A stretch of 64,000 bases of DNA from Micromonospora lupini str. Lupac 08 (lineage in GTDB: Bacteria; Actinomycetota; Actinomycetes; Mycobacteriales; Micromonosporaceae): the NCBI RefSeq assembly GCF_000297395.2, contig NZ_HF570108.1, positions 6,903,837 to 6,967,836 on the forward strand, read 5' to 3'. The translations under genes and the position numbers were made by a program. The notes beneath the pieces were generated by a model. The model saw only the letters and a program-made list of their open reading frames with translations. It had not been told where the DNA came from and did not search any database. Shown one piece after another: positions 32,050 to 40,525 of the stretch (within the stretch, counting starts at the first letter, position 1; every line of letters begins with the position of its first letter).

Positions 32050-34008
32050 ATGGCTGGGCCCCGGGCACGGATCGCGTCGTTCCTGCTCGCGCTCGGCGTG
32101 CTGGCCGGGGCCACCCTCAGCTGGCCGCTGCTCGGCGCGGAGGCCGCCGCAGCCGCTCCACCCGTCGCCCAGGCCCGCGCCGACCTCTGCACGACGGCGG
32201 AGTGGCAGGCCGACTTCCGGGCCTGCGTAGGGAAGCTCCAGGCGGTCAGCGAGGACGAGGTCAAGTGCCGCAACGCGCCGACCCCGGGCACTCCGGACTC
32301 CGGCCTGGCCGGCTGGTTCGCCGGTCGCCCGGACTCCGCCAAGCAGCTCGGGCCGAAAGGGCTCTACAGCGATTACGGCTATGCCGGATACAGCTATCCG
32401 ACGTACGACATTCCCGGCGGCTGCGCGTCGTCGGTCCTGCATCCGGATTACAAGTTCACCACGACGGTCGCGAACGGCGAGTTCATGGTGGCCACCGCGG
32501 TCGTCGGTGCATCCAATGCGCTACGGGAGCGTGCCTGGGACCCCGGATCGATGTGGGGCTGGGCCGACCCGCTCGTCGAGAAGGCGACCAAGTCGGTCTA
32601 CGAGAAGGTGTTCAGCGTTTTCGGGATCGTCACGCTGTGCGTGGTGGGGCTCTATCTGCTGTGGCGATCCCGGCAGTCGGACATGAGCAACGCCATGACC
32701 ACCGCCGGCTGGGCTCTGTTGGTGATGGTGGCGGTCACCGCGCTCGCCGCTTGGCCGGTGAAGTCGGCGAACATCGCGGACGGCACGTTGGTCACCTCCC
32801 TGGGCGTGGTGCATGACGCGGTGGGCCCAGCAGCCCGAGATACTCCGCCGAGCCAGTGCGATGATCCCAATCCCGATGCCTGCAAGGACAACAGGCCACC
32901 TGCGGTGCGAGCCAGCGACACCGCCACCGAGGCGATGCTCTACCGGAACTGGCTGCGGGGTGTGCTCGGCTCGGCCGACAGTGAGACGGCCCGTAAGTAC
33001 GGTCCGGCGCTGTACGACGCCAAGGCACTCTCGTGGGACGAGGTCGAGAAGCTGCGCGCCAACCCGGCCACCCGGGAGGCGACGATCAAGGCCAAGCAGC
33101 AGCAGTGGGCGCGGGTGGCCGAGCAGATCCAGACCGAGGATCCGGAGGCGTACGAGTACCTCCAGGGGGTCCGGGACATGGACCGGGTGGGTGCCGGATT
33201 CATCGCGGTGCTGGCCTCGGTGCTGTTCGCCATGTTCGACCTGACCGCGTCGCTACTGGTCCTGTTGGGCTTCCTGATCTTCCGCTGGGCGGTGATCGCG
33301 GCGCCCATCCTGGGCACGGTCGGATTGCTCCGGCCGGCCAGTGCCGGCCTGCGGCGGCTCGCGAACGCAGTGGTCGCTGCGATCTTCAACATCGCCATCT
33401 TCGGCACCGGGGCCGCCATCTACCTGTTCGCGGTCGATTTGATCATGAGCACGCCCACGCTGCCCGGCTGGCTCCAGGTGGTGCTGATGTGGTTGTGCGG
33501 AGTGGTCGGCTGGCTGCTGCTCCGCCCGTACCGGCGAATCACCCAGCTCGGCGGTAAGGACAGCAGCGAGGCGGTCAGCTCGGCGGGCTCCTGGCACCGC
33601 CGGTTCTTCCGGGACATGCGGACGGCGGCCCGGCTCGACGTGGCCGAGCCCGGGGGCACGATGGAACCGGTGGGCGGACGCCGCCGGTCGCCGGTCGCCG
33701 AGCAGACCCGACTGCGCCCGGAGGCACGCCGAGAGGACCCGGCCCAGACTCCGTCGCCGACCCCGGTCGCGAGCCGCGGTGCCGGCGACGGCCGACCGGA
33801 CGGGCAGGAACGCGCCGACGAGGCGCCGACGACGGAGACCGGCAACCGAGGTCGTCAGGTGCCGCCGCAGCCCCGTCGACGGCAGCCGGCGACCTGGACC
33901 GAACCGGACGTGCCGTCGGAGAACCCGTCGTTCGTGGTCTACCGGCCGGGCTCCACCGAACGTGCGCCGGACCGCACTGGACCTCGGGTGCGCTCAGAGG
34001 CTCGGTGA
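32050..34008 (+). CDS. TrbL/VirB6-like polytopic channel protein
   Basis: A 652-residue protein with an N-terminal signal-like helix (FLLALGVLAGATLSWPLL), an extracytoplasmic domain with five cysteines up to about residue 150, a helix at VFSVFGIVTLCVVGLYLLW, another at AMTTAGWALLVMVAVTALAA, then a second soluble segment and a block of four to five helices (for example LTASLLVLLGFLIFRWAVIA and VVAAIFNIAIFGTGAAIYLF). The last 150 residues are charged and disordered. This layout is that of TrbL/VirB6 conjugation channel proteins and the SCO6881-type actinobacterial protein. It starts one base after the ATPase stop. Confidence 0.75.
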   Translation: MAGPRARIASFLLALGVLAGATLSWPLLGAEAAAAAPPVAQARADLCTTAEWQADFRACVGKLQAVSEDEVKCRNAPTPGTPDSGLAGWFAGRPDSAKQLGPKGLYSDYGYAGYSYPTYDIPGGCASSVLHPDYKFTTTVANGEFMVATAVVGASNALRERAWDPGSMWGWADPLVEKATKSVYEKVFSVFGIVTLCVVGLYLLWRSRQSDMSNAMTTAGWALLVMVAVTALAAWPVKSANIADGTLVTSLGVVHDAVGPAARDTPPSQCDDPNPDACKDNRPPAVRASDTATEAMLYRNWLRGVLGSADSETARKYGPALYDAKALSWDEVEKLRANPATREATIKAKQQQWARVAEQIQTEDPEAYEYLQGVRDMDRVGAGFIAVLASVLFAMFDLTASLLVLLGFLIFRWAVIAAPILGTVGLLRPASAGLRRLANAVVAAIFNIAIFGTGAAIYLFAVDLIMSTPTLPGWLQVVLMWLCGVVGWLLLRPYRRITQLGGKDSSEAVSSAGSWHRRFFRDMRTAARLDVAEPGGTMEPVGGRRRSPVAEQTRLRPEARREDPAQTPSPTPVASRGAGDGRPDGQERADEAPTTETGNRGRQVPPQPRRRQPATWTEPDVPSENPSFVVYRPGSTERAPDRTGPRVRSEAR

Positions 34009-34562
34009 CGGCGATGCGACGGGCCCTGGAATTCCTCTTCACCCGGGCACTGCGGTCCCGGCTGGGAGTCGCGGTGGTGATCGCGGTACTCGTCTTCGGG
34101 GTGATCGGTGCGGCGCGCCTGGCGTCCGGGCCGATGAACTCGGCGGACGGGTTGAGCACCCGGCCGGACCGGCCGATCACCACCGTCGACCCGACTGCCG
34201 GCGACGACGGGGTGACCTCGACGGAGGCTCCGCCGTCGCCGGTGACCCGGCCCGGCGCCCGCACGCCGGAGCAGACCGCCGGCCAGTTCGCCTCGGCCTG
34301 GCTCGGCCGACCCGGAATGACCGCCGAACAGTGGCAGGCCGGCCTGCGGCCGTTGTCGACCCCGGCGCTCACCGAGAAACTGGCCGGCGCCGAGCCCGGC
34401 GGAGTGCCGGCCGAGGAGGTGACCGGCCCACCAACGTTGCGGTCGCGCACCGAGACGTTCGTCGAGGTGCTGCTGCCACTGGATACCGGACGGCTCCGGT
34501 TGGAGCTGGTGGTGGCTGACGAAGGCTGGCTGGTCGACGTGGTCGACTGGGAGCGACAGTGA
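34005..34562 (+). CDS. Bitopic NTF2-like protein, VirB8/TcpC-like
   Basis: A 185-residue protein with one N-terminal helix (LGVAVVIAVLVFGVIGAARL), a Thr/Pro-rich linker and a C-terminal domain (TPEQTAGQFASAWLGRPGMT to the end) that has the pattern of secreted NTF2-like folds found in VirB8 and TcpC. The GTG at 34005 overlaps the previous stop as GTGA; an ATG nine bases later is an alternative. In type IV systems such proteins nucleate the channel. Confidence 0.65.
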   Translation: MTAMRRALEFLFTRALRSRLGVAVVIAVLVFGVIGAARLASGPMNSADGLSTRPDRPITTVDPTAGDDGVTSTEAPPSPVTRPGARTPEQTAGQFASAWLGRPGMTAEQWQAGLRPLSTPALTEKLAGAEPGGVPAEEVTGPPTLRSRTETFVEVLLPLDTGRLRLELVVADEGWLVDVVDWERQ

Positions 34563-35734
34563 CGGCCGGGCGCGCAGGGCGCACTCTTCGCCGGCCGATC
34601 CGGGTCGGAGTGATCGCCTCGGTGCTCACCGGAGTGCTGCTCCTGCTCTGCTGTGCCGGGGGCACCGCGGCGTTCTTTCTTAGCGGTCTCGGCGGCGACG
34701 CGGAGGACGGGGACACACTGGCCGGCTGGGGCTGCGGACCGGTGCGTCCGGTGGACATCGTCGGCGAGCTGCCCCGGTTCAGCGAATATGGCGACGCGCA
34801 GATCCGCAACGCCGCGATCATCGTCAAGGTCGGTCAGGACATGGGCGTGCCCTCGCGTGGCTGGGTGATCGCCCTGGCCACCGCGATGCAGGAGTCCGCG
34901 CTGCGCAACCTGGCGAACACCGGCGTGCCCGCCTCACTCGCCCTGCCGCACGAGGGCGTCGGCGCGGACCACGATTCACTGGGCCTGTTCCAGCAGCGGC
35001 CGGGATGGGGCTCGGTCGCCGAGCGGATGACTCCCGCGTACACGGCCCGGAAGTTCTACGAGAAGCTCGTGAAGGTCCGCAGCTGGCAGCGCCGACCGCT
35101 GACCGTGGTCGCCCAGCAGGTCCAAATCAGCGCCTATCCGGACGCGTACGCCAAGCACGAGGAGCTGGCCAGCAAGATCGTGGACGCCCTCGCCGGTGGC
35201 GCGGCCCGCACCGTCGAGATCAACGGCAAGGCGGTGTGTGACGCGGCGGAGCGCGGCCAGATCGCCGCCTCGGGCTGGACCGCGCCCATCTCCGGCGACG
35301 TCGGTTCCGGCTTCCGGACCGCCGAGCGCCCCAGCCACAACGGAGTCGACATCGGGGCCGCCAAGGGCACCGAGATCCGTGTCGCGGCCGCCGGTCGGGT
35401 ACTGGTCGCCCGCTGCGACCCGGACAATCGCGGACGGCGGAGCTGCGACGTGGACGGATACCCCGGCAAGGGTGGCTGCGGATGGTTCGTCGACGTGCTG
35501 CACGCCGGCGGCTACATCACCCGGTACTGCCACATGGTGGTCCGTCCCCGGGTCTCGCCCGATCAGATCGTGCCGGCCGGCGAGGTGATCGGGCAGGTGG
35601 GTAGCAGCGGCAACTCGTCCGGTCCGCACCTGCACTTCGAGGTGCACCTGCGCAACGACCGTTCCAGCCGGGGCGCGATCGACCCGATTCCGTTCATGCG
35701 CGAGCGGGGCGCCCCGCTGCGCGCCGCGGAGTGA
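34559..35734 (+). CDS. Transglycosylase-like plus M23 peptidase, membrane-anchored
   Basis: A 391-residue cell-wall enzyme. After one N-terminal helix (VIASVLTGVLLLLCCAGGTA) comes a lysozyme-like domain (ALATAMQESALRNLAN with candidate catalytic Glu112, then DSLGLFQQRPGWGS). A C-terminal LytM/M23 domain has metal ligands at His260 and Asp264 (HNGVDIG) and HLHFEVH (His357, His359). Together they could cut both glycan and peptide bonds so that a channel can cross the wall, like VirB1/TcpG proteins. The GTG start overlaps the previous stop as GTGA. Confidence 0.88.
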   Translation: MTAGRAGRTLRRPIRVGVIASVLTGVLLLLCCAGGTAAFFLSGLGGDAEDGDTLAGWGCGPVRPVDIVGELPRFSEYGDAQIRNAAIIVKVGQDMGVPSRGWVIALATAMQESALRNLANTGVPASLALPHEGVGADHDSLGLFQQRPGWGSVAERMTPAYTARKFYEKLVKVRSWQRRPLTVVAQQVQISAYPDAYAKHEELASKIVDALAGGAARTVEINGKAVCDAAERGQIAASGWTAPISGDVGSGFRTAERPSHNGVDIGAAKGTEIRVAAAGRVLVARCDPDNRGRRSCDVDGYPGKGGCGWFVDVLHAGGYITRYCHMVVRPRVSPDQIVPAGEVIGQVGSSGNSSGPHLHFEVHLRNDRSSRGAIDPIPFMRERGAPLRAAE

Positions 35735-35747
35735 GGCTGCCTCGGGC

Positions 35748-36347
35748 ATGACCGGACCGATGCCGGACCCGTTCGCCGACCAGCCCGACTGGGCACCCCG
35801 GCCGCCCCGCCCACTGACCGTCGTGCCCGCGACCGGGCGCGTGGAGTTGCGCGGACAGCGGGTGCTTGTTGGTCTTCCCGGGCTGGGCTGGCGAGGGGAC
35901 CTGCGCGCGGACGACCGCGTCGTGCAGGGTGCCCGGACCTACGTGCCGGTCATCCCCGAACACGAGTGGTACCGGGCCGAGGCCGACCAGATCGAGGTGT
36001 TCGCGCCGCTGGTCCCGGTGGAGCGGGTCTGGGTGGAGATGGTCGGTGAACGGCCCGGCTCGGACGGGACCCGGGACACCGGAATCCGGCTGGTCTCGCT
36101 GGACGGTCCCTCCCACCGGTCCCCCACACCCGTGTTCGAGGCGGACGCCGTCACCGGACGCCGGGTGGTGCACGTCGAGGGTGGGCTGGAACACCGGGAC
36201 ATGCGGGCCGTCACCGAGACCTACTCCGGCGCCGAGGGCGACATCTGCGTGCGAATCACGCCGGAGGTGGAGTGGTACCGCTGGGCCTGGCGCGGCCAGT
36301 CACCCACCACTCTGGAAGTCCCGGTCCACCTGCTGTGGATCGAGTGA
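35748..36347 (+). CDS. Soluble protein of the secretion-like operon, unknown
   Basis: A 199-residue protein with no signal or membrane helix, rich in beta-strand and Trp (VWVEMVGERPG, VEWYRWAWRGQSP). I do not recognise it. It follows the M23 gene by 13 bases and ends the operon; its stop codon TGA directly abuts the stop of the convergent gene. It may be a cytoplasmic accessory or substrate. Confidence 0.6.
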   Translation: MTGPMPDPFADQPDWAPRPPRPLTVVPATGRVELRGQRVLVGLPGLGWRGDLRADDRVVQGARTYVPVIPEHEWYRAEADQIEVFAPLVPVERVWVEMVGERPGSDGTRDTGIRLVSLDGPSHRSPTPVFEADAVTGRRVVHVEGGLEHRDMRAVTETYSGAEGDICVRITPEVEWYRWAWRGQSPTTLEVPVHLLWIE

Positions 36348-36911
36348 TTAAGGGGTCTTGGCGCCGGCACACACCCGCCAGCCGTCATCATCCTCGACCA
36401 CGTTAAAACTCCAGTCCTCTCGCCGGCTGCTCCTGGGGACGCCATCCGAAGACCCGGCAATGGTGAGTGTGGTGACAACCGATTCGCCTTCACTCGACGG
36501 GCTCCTAGTCAGGGGGCCCCAAGTGACTCGTACAGTTACATCGAATTTCGATTCGCGCTGCTCCACCTCAAGACGGAGTTCCTGCAGCGCGCGAAGCTCA
36601 GCCCCGCCCTCGCACGTGTACAGGTCGGCTCGCGCGTCGTTGCGGTCCACCAGGAACGCGCGTAGGTAGTTGTCGACGACGACGTCGGGGGCGCTGCGGT
36701 CCGGGGCGGCGGCGCGGTTGTACAGCACGTAACCCGTCGCCACCGCGCCGAGGCAGAGCAGGGCGAGCACCCCACCGACCACGGTGAGCACGGTGCGCAG
36801 TCGGCGGCGGCGCGGTTGTGGCGCCGGCGCTGGCGGGGCCGGCGGCAGCTGCTCGGACGGAGTCCGTTGGGCCGGTACGCGGGAGACCTGGGAACCGGCG
36901 GGGGGCTGCAC
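36348..36911 (-). CDS. Membrane-anchored NTF2-like protein, unknown
   Basis: A 187-residue protein with a Pro-rich cytoplasmic N-terminus (about 40 residues, ending RRRRLR), one helix (TVLTVVGGVLALLCLGAVAT) and an extracytoplasmic domain beginning APDVVVDNYLRAFLVDRNDA, which fits DUF4878/NTF2-like lipoprotein-like folds. GTG 36911 has GGAGG eight bases upstream and is preferred over GTG 36920, where GGAGG touches the start. Codons in 36380-36600 use more A and T than neighbours. It is divergent from the FtsK-like gene and convergent with the operon. Confidence 0.65.
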   Translation of the reverse strand: MQPPAGSQVSRVPAQRTPSEQLPPAPPAPAPQPRRRRLRTVLTVVGGVLALLCLGAVATGYVLYNRAAAPDRSAPDVVVDNYLRAFLVDRNDARADLYTCEGGAELRALQELRLEVEQRESKFDVTVRVTWGPLTRSPSSEGESVVTTLTIAGSSDGVPRSSRREDWSFNVVEDDDGWRVCAGAKTP

Positions 36912-37114
36912 TGATTCCACCTCCTGAAGTTAACGGCTGGACGGCCCGGAGCCAATGCCTCAGATCAAGCGGATCGTGACGGACCCCTCCCCACCGGTGA
37001 GATCCGCGACAACACCGGCGCACCGCCGCGGTACCTCCCGGAGCAGCGGCCCTGGCTGGGATACCGTCACTGCTCGGGGAGGGGTTGCCAACCTCGGGTG
37101 AGGGGGTGGACGCG

Positions 37115-39667
37115 GTGGCCGGTCCGAAGGCACGCACGAACCGCGCTGCGGCGCTGCACCGCCGGGCCGCAGCGGTCGTGACCGCCGCCGCCGGCATCCT
37201 CGACGAGACGCGACCGGCCCCTGCGGATCAGCGCCGCCAGTACGAGTTGGCCGACCGACTGCGGGTGGTCGCCGCGCGGCTGGCGCCGGGCTGGTCGGGT
37301 GCCGGTCTGGACTCGCTCAGCGTGGATTCTCCGGCGGGTGACGGCCCGCCCCCCTTCGTGCGGGTGGGTACGGCGGCGCCGTTGGACGACGCTCGTTTCC
37401 CCGCGCTCGTGCCGTTGATCGGGACCGGGCACCTGAGTGTGGACGCCGATGCGCGGGAGCCTCGGGTGGCGGGGCTGCTGCGCGCCGTGCTGTTGCGGTT
37501 GCTGGGTGGGGCGCCCGCGGGTGCGCTGCTGGTGCGCGCGGTGGACGCCACGGGTGCGGTGCTCACGCCGTTCGCCGCGCTGGCCGATGCCGGGCTGCTG
37601 CCGCCTCCGGCGGTGGACGTGGCGGGTCTGCGGGCGGTGTTGACGGAGGCGGAGCAGTGGGTGACCCCCGGTGCGAGCGGGCGTCGCCGTCACGACCGCA
37701 CCCTGCTGCTGGTGGTCGCCGCGTTGCCGGAGTTGACCGGCCCGACCGATCTGGCGCGGATCGAGGCGCTGGCCGAGCAGGGGCCAGCGGCCGGCCTGCA
37801 CCTGGTGGTGGCCGGCTGGCCGCCACCGGGCCCGTACGCGTCCCGCGCGCCGTTGCCGCAGGCCACCTCGTTGGTGCTGCGCAACGCGTACGCGCTGCTC
37901 GGTGATCCGCCGGGGGCGTCGTTCACGAGCCCGGCGGCCGAGCCACCGGGCGGGTTGAACTCACCTGTCTTCGTGGAGGCGGACCCGCCGGCGGATCTCG
38001 TCGACGCGGTCTGTCGGCGGCTCGCCGCCCAGGTGGAGGCGGGCTCCCGGTTGGCGTTGGCGGATCTGCTGCCGGCGACTGGCGAGCGGCTCTGGGAGGC
38101 GGACTCGGCGGACAGCCTGACCACGATGGTGGGTGACGCCGGGGGCCGGCCGGTGCCGCTGGGCTTCACCGAGTTGACCCCGCACTGGCTGGTCAGTGGC
38201 CGGTCCGGGGCGGGACGTGCGGCGTTCCTGACCACCGCGCTGCTGGGGCTGGCCGCCCGGTACGGCCCGGACGACCTGGCGCTCTACCTGGCGGATCTGG
38301 GCGACGGTGAGTCGTTCGTGGAGTTTCTGCAGACCGAGCGGGACCGCTCCTGGATTCCGCAGGTGCGGGCCGCGGCGATGGCCGCCGACCGGGAGTACGT
38401 CCGTGATCTGTTCGACCAGTTGACGGCCGAGGTGCAGCGCCGCGCCGAGGCGGCCGGGCGGGCCGGTGGGCAGCGCTTCGCGGAGCTGCGCCAGCACCGC
38501 TCACTGCCCCGCATCGTCTGTGTGGTGGACAATGTGCCGCTGCTCTTCGCCGCGCGGGATCGGTTGGCCGCCGAACTGACCGCGCAGGTGGAGGGGCTGG
38601 CGCGCGCCGGTCGGGCGTACGGCGTACACCTGGTGTTGGCCGGTGCGGGCGAGCTGGGGTTGAACGCCCGCGCGGACGCCGGGCACCGGGATTCGGTGCT
38701 CGGACAGTTCCCGGTGCGGGTGGCGTTGCCGGGCGGCGGTCCGGTGCTGGAGCCGACAAACGACTCGGCTGCGGGGCTGCCGGTGGGCAGCGCGGTGGTG
38801 AATACCGCCGGAGGACTGGGTGGCCCGCGGGGCGCGATCCGCGGCCACGAGCGGTTGGTCCGGCACCCTGATCCGCTGGACCATCCGGAGGTCGTCGAGC
38901 AGCTGCGGCACGAGCTGTGGGCGGCCCGGCCGGCCGGGTCGGCGCCGCCGGTGGTGTTCGCCGGGTACGCTCGCCCGCTGCTCAGCAACGATCCGCGTCA
39001 ACGGGCAGCTCTGGCGGGCCAGGCGCACGGGCCGTCCGCTCTGCTCGGCCGGGCGGTGGACGTGGCCCGTACGACGGTTGCCGTTCCGATGGGGCCGGCG
39101 GCCGGGCGCAACCTCGCGGTGCTGGGCTCGGGCCCGGCGGCGGGTGGCCTGTTGGCGACGGCGGCCCGGAGCACCGCGGCCCACCATGCGCCGGGCACCG
39201 CCCGGTTCCTGGTGGCCGCGCCGGACCAGGGGGCACGCCCGCTGGCGGAGGCGTTGACGGCCGAGCTGGCCGCCCGCCATCCGGCCCGCCTGGTGGACGT
39301 GCCGACCCTGCTCGCGGACACCGATGGGGAGCTGCCGACGTACCTGGTGGTCTTCGGTTTGGATCGGCCCGGTCCGCGGGAGCTGCCGGCGGACCGGTTG
39401 CGTGCGCTGCTGCGGGACGGGCCGCCTGCGGGCCGGCACCTGCTGGGCTGGTGGCGGGCGGTGCCGCCGTTCGCCGCGCTGCTGGAGCCGGACGGCGAGG
39501 TCGACAAGCTCGCGGCTGTCGTGGTGCTGGACGTGCCGGCCGCGCAACTCGCTGCGGTCTTCGGCCGACCGGTGGACTGGCGGGCGCACCCGGACCGGGC
39601 GGCGCTGTGGGACGGTCCGGACGAGCGGGGCACGGTCCTGGTGCCGTTCGCCGACCAGGCGGGGTGA
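37115..39667 (+). CDS. FtsK/EccC-like protein with degenerate nucleotide-binding loops
   Basis: This 850-residue protein follows the FtsK/SpoIIIE plan of tandem ATPase domains. At the first loop (residues 362-369) the sequence is GRSGAGRA where GxxGxGK(S/T) is expected; at the second (671-678) it is GSGPAAGG. Neither keeps the phosphate-binding lysine. Context motifs remain: LVSGRSGAGRAAFLTTALLG, LALYLADLGDGESFVEFLQ, RIVCVVDNVPLLF for Walker B, and VHLVLAGAG. It has no membrane helix. GTG 37115 has GAGGGGG about eight bases upstream. The following small gene may be its membrane anchor. Confidence 0.75.
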   Translation: MAGPKARTNRAAALHRRAAAVVTAAAGILDETRPAPADQRRQYELADRLRVVAARLAPGWSGAGLDSLSVDSPAGDGPPPFVRVGTAAPLDDARFPALVPLIGTGHLSVDADAREPRVAGLLRAVLLRLLGGAPAGALLVRAVDATGAVLTPFAALADAGLLPPPAVDVAGLRAVLTEAEQWVTPGASGRRRHDRTLLLVVAALPELTGPTDLARIEALAEQGPAAGLHLVVAGWPPPGPYASRAPLPQATSLVLRNAYALLGDPPGASFTSPAAEPPGGLNSPVFVEADPPADLVDAVCRRLAAQVEAGSRLALADLLPATGERLWEADSADSLTTMVGDAGGRPVPLGFTELTPHWLVSGRSGAGRAAFLTTALLGLAARYGPDDLALYLADLGDGESFVEFLQTERDRSWIPQVRAAAMAADREYVRDLFDQLTAEVQRRAEAAGRAGGQRFAELRQHRSLPRIVCVVDNVPLLFAARDRLAAELTAQVEGLARAGRAYGVHLVLAGAGELGLNARADAGHRDSVLGQFPVRVALPGGGPVLEPTNDSAAGLPVGSAVVNTAGGLGGPRGAIRGHERLVRHPDPLDHPEVVEQLRHELWAARPAGSAPPVVFAGYARPLLSNDPRQRAALAGQAHGPSALLGRAVDVARTTVAVPMGPAAGRNLAVLGSGPAAGGLLATAARSTAAHHAPGTARFLVAAPDQGARPLAEALTAELAARHPARLVDVPTLLADTDGELPTYLVVFGLDRPGPRELPADRLRALLRDGPPAGRHLLGWWRAVPPFAALLEPDGEVDKLAAVVVLDVPAAQLAAVFGRPVDWRAHPDRAALWDGPDERGTVLVPFADQAG

Positions 39668-39695
39668 ACGGGCGGTGCAGACGGAGGGTGTCGGT

Positions 39696-40415
39696 GTGAG
39701 GTCGAACGCGACGGTGACCGGGCCGGGGCGGCAGCGGACCGCCGGCCCGGACGACGATGGAACGCCGCCGGCCACGGAACCCGCAAGCGGCTGGGCCGAG
39801 TACCTGGCGGCGGCGCGCCAGCTGGACGGAGTCCGTCGCGGGGCGGCTGCGGCCGCCGGTGAGCAGGCCCGCTCGGCGGAGGCCGCCCGGGAGGAACTGA
39901 CTGTCGTCCGTGCCGGGCTGGCGAGTCAGCAGGAGCGGCTGCGGGAGCGGGGCGTACCGGCGATTTCGCTTGTGCCGTCGCCGCCGGAGCTGACCGAGGC
40001 GGCCCGGTCGATGGTCGGGGGTCCGGCCGCCGTGCTGGCGGCGCTGCGGGCCGCGCGGGGTCGGGCCGAGGCGGCGGACGCGGCGTTGGCCGCGCGTCGC
40101 GGCCTCCGGGCGGCGTCCTGGCCCGCGCGGGCGCGCAACCTCCTGGTGTACGGGCCGCTGGCGCTGCTGGTGCCGCTGATCCAGGTGGTGGTGTACGCGG
40201 CGACCGGTACGGGCCCGGCCAGCGTGACGGCCCTGATCGCCGGCGTGCCGATGCCGGCGGTCGCCTTCGTCGTCGGTTGGGTGGGTGTCGGGAGGGTGTT
40301 CGGCGCCAGCCCCGACGAGCGGGTCGATCGCACGATGCGTTTCGGCGCGTTGGTCTGCCTGGTGCCTGCGGTGCTGGTCACGGCCGGCCTGCTGCTGGCC
40401 CTGCTGGCCGGCTGA
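39696..40415 (+). CDS. Coiled-coil protein with C-terminal membrane helices
   Basis: A 239-residue protein. Residues from about 25 to 130 are charged and Ala/Glu/Arg-rich, predicted as a coiled coil (RSAEAAREELTVVRAGLASQ). Three to four helices follow (LVYGPLALLVPLIQVVVYAA, VTALIAGVPMPAVAFVVGWV and FGALVCLVPAVLVTAGLLLA). I do not recognise the family. GTG 39696 was chosen for GGAGGG seven bases before it; a GTG at 39675 is the alternative. It starts 28 bases after the FtsK-like gene, so the two probably work together. Confidence 0.6.
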   Translation: MRSNATVTGPGRQRTAGPDDDGTPPATEPASGWAEYLAAARQLDGVRRGAAAAAGEQARSAEAAREELTVVRAGLASQQERLRERGVPAISLVPSPPELTEAARSMVGGPAAVLAALRAARGRAEAADAALAARRGLRAASWPARARNLLVYGPLALLVPLIQVVVYAATGTGPASVTALIAGVPMPAVAFVVGWVGVGRVFGASPDERVDRTMRFGALVCLVPAVLVTAGLLLALLAG

Positions 40416-40475
40416 CGCGCCGACGATCGGGCCGGGCCGAAGACGTCACTGCCCAGAAGAAGCACCGCAGACGCG

Positions 40476-40510
40476 AAGGCCGGCCGTCCCCGCAGGGGTC
40501 GGCCGGCCTT
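40476..40510. terminator. Strong bidirectional terminator
   Basis: Perfect 11-bp arms (40476-40486 and 40500-40510), a second 4-bp stem inside (CCCC/GGGG), and T-rich bases after it on both strands. It lies between the plus-strand coiled-coil gene and minus-strand folE and should end both transcripts. Confidence 0.75.
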
Positions 40511-40525
40511 TGTCGTACCGAAGGG

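Noticed and set aside
29301..32342. A 1013-codon minus-strand frame opposite the VirB4-like gene
   Set aside because: The plus-strand frame has clear Walker motifs; the opposite one has none and crosses the gene boundary.
27586..40525. Integrative conjugative element
   Set aside because: No integrase, relaxase, replication gene, tRNA or flanking direct repeat was found in or next to the block.
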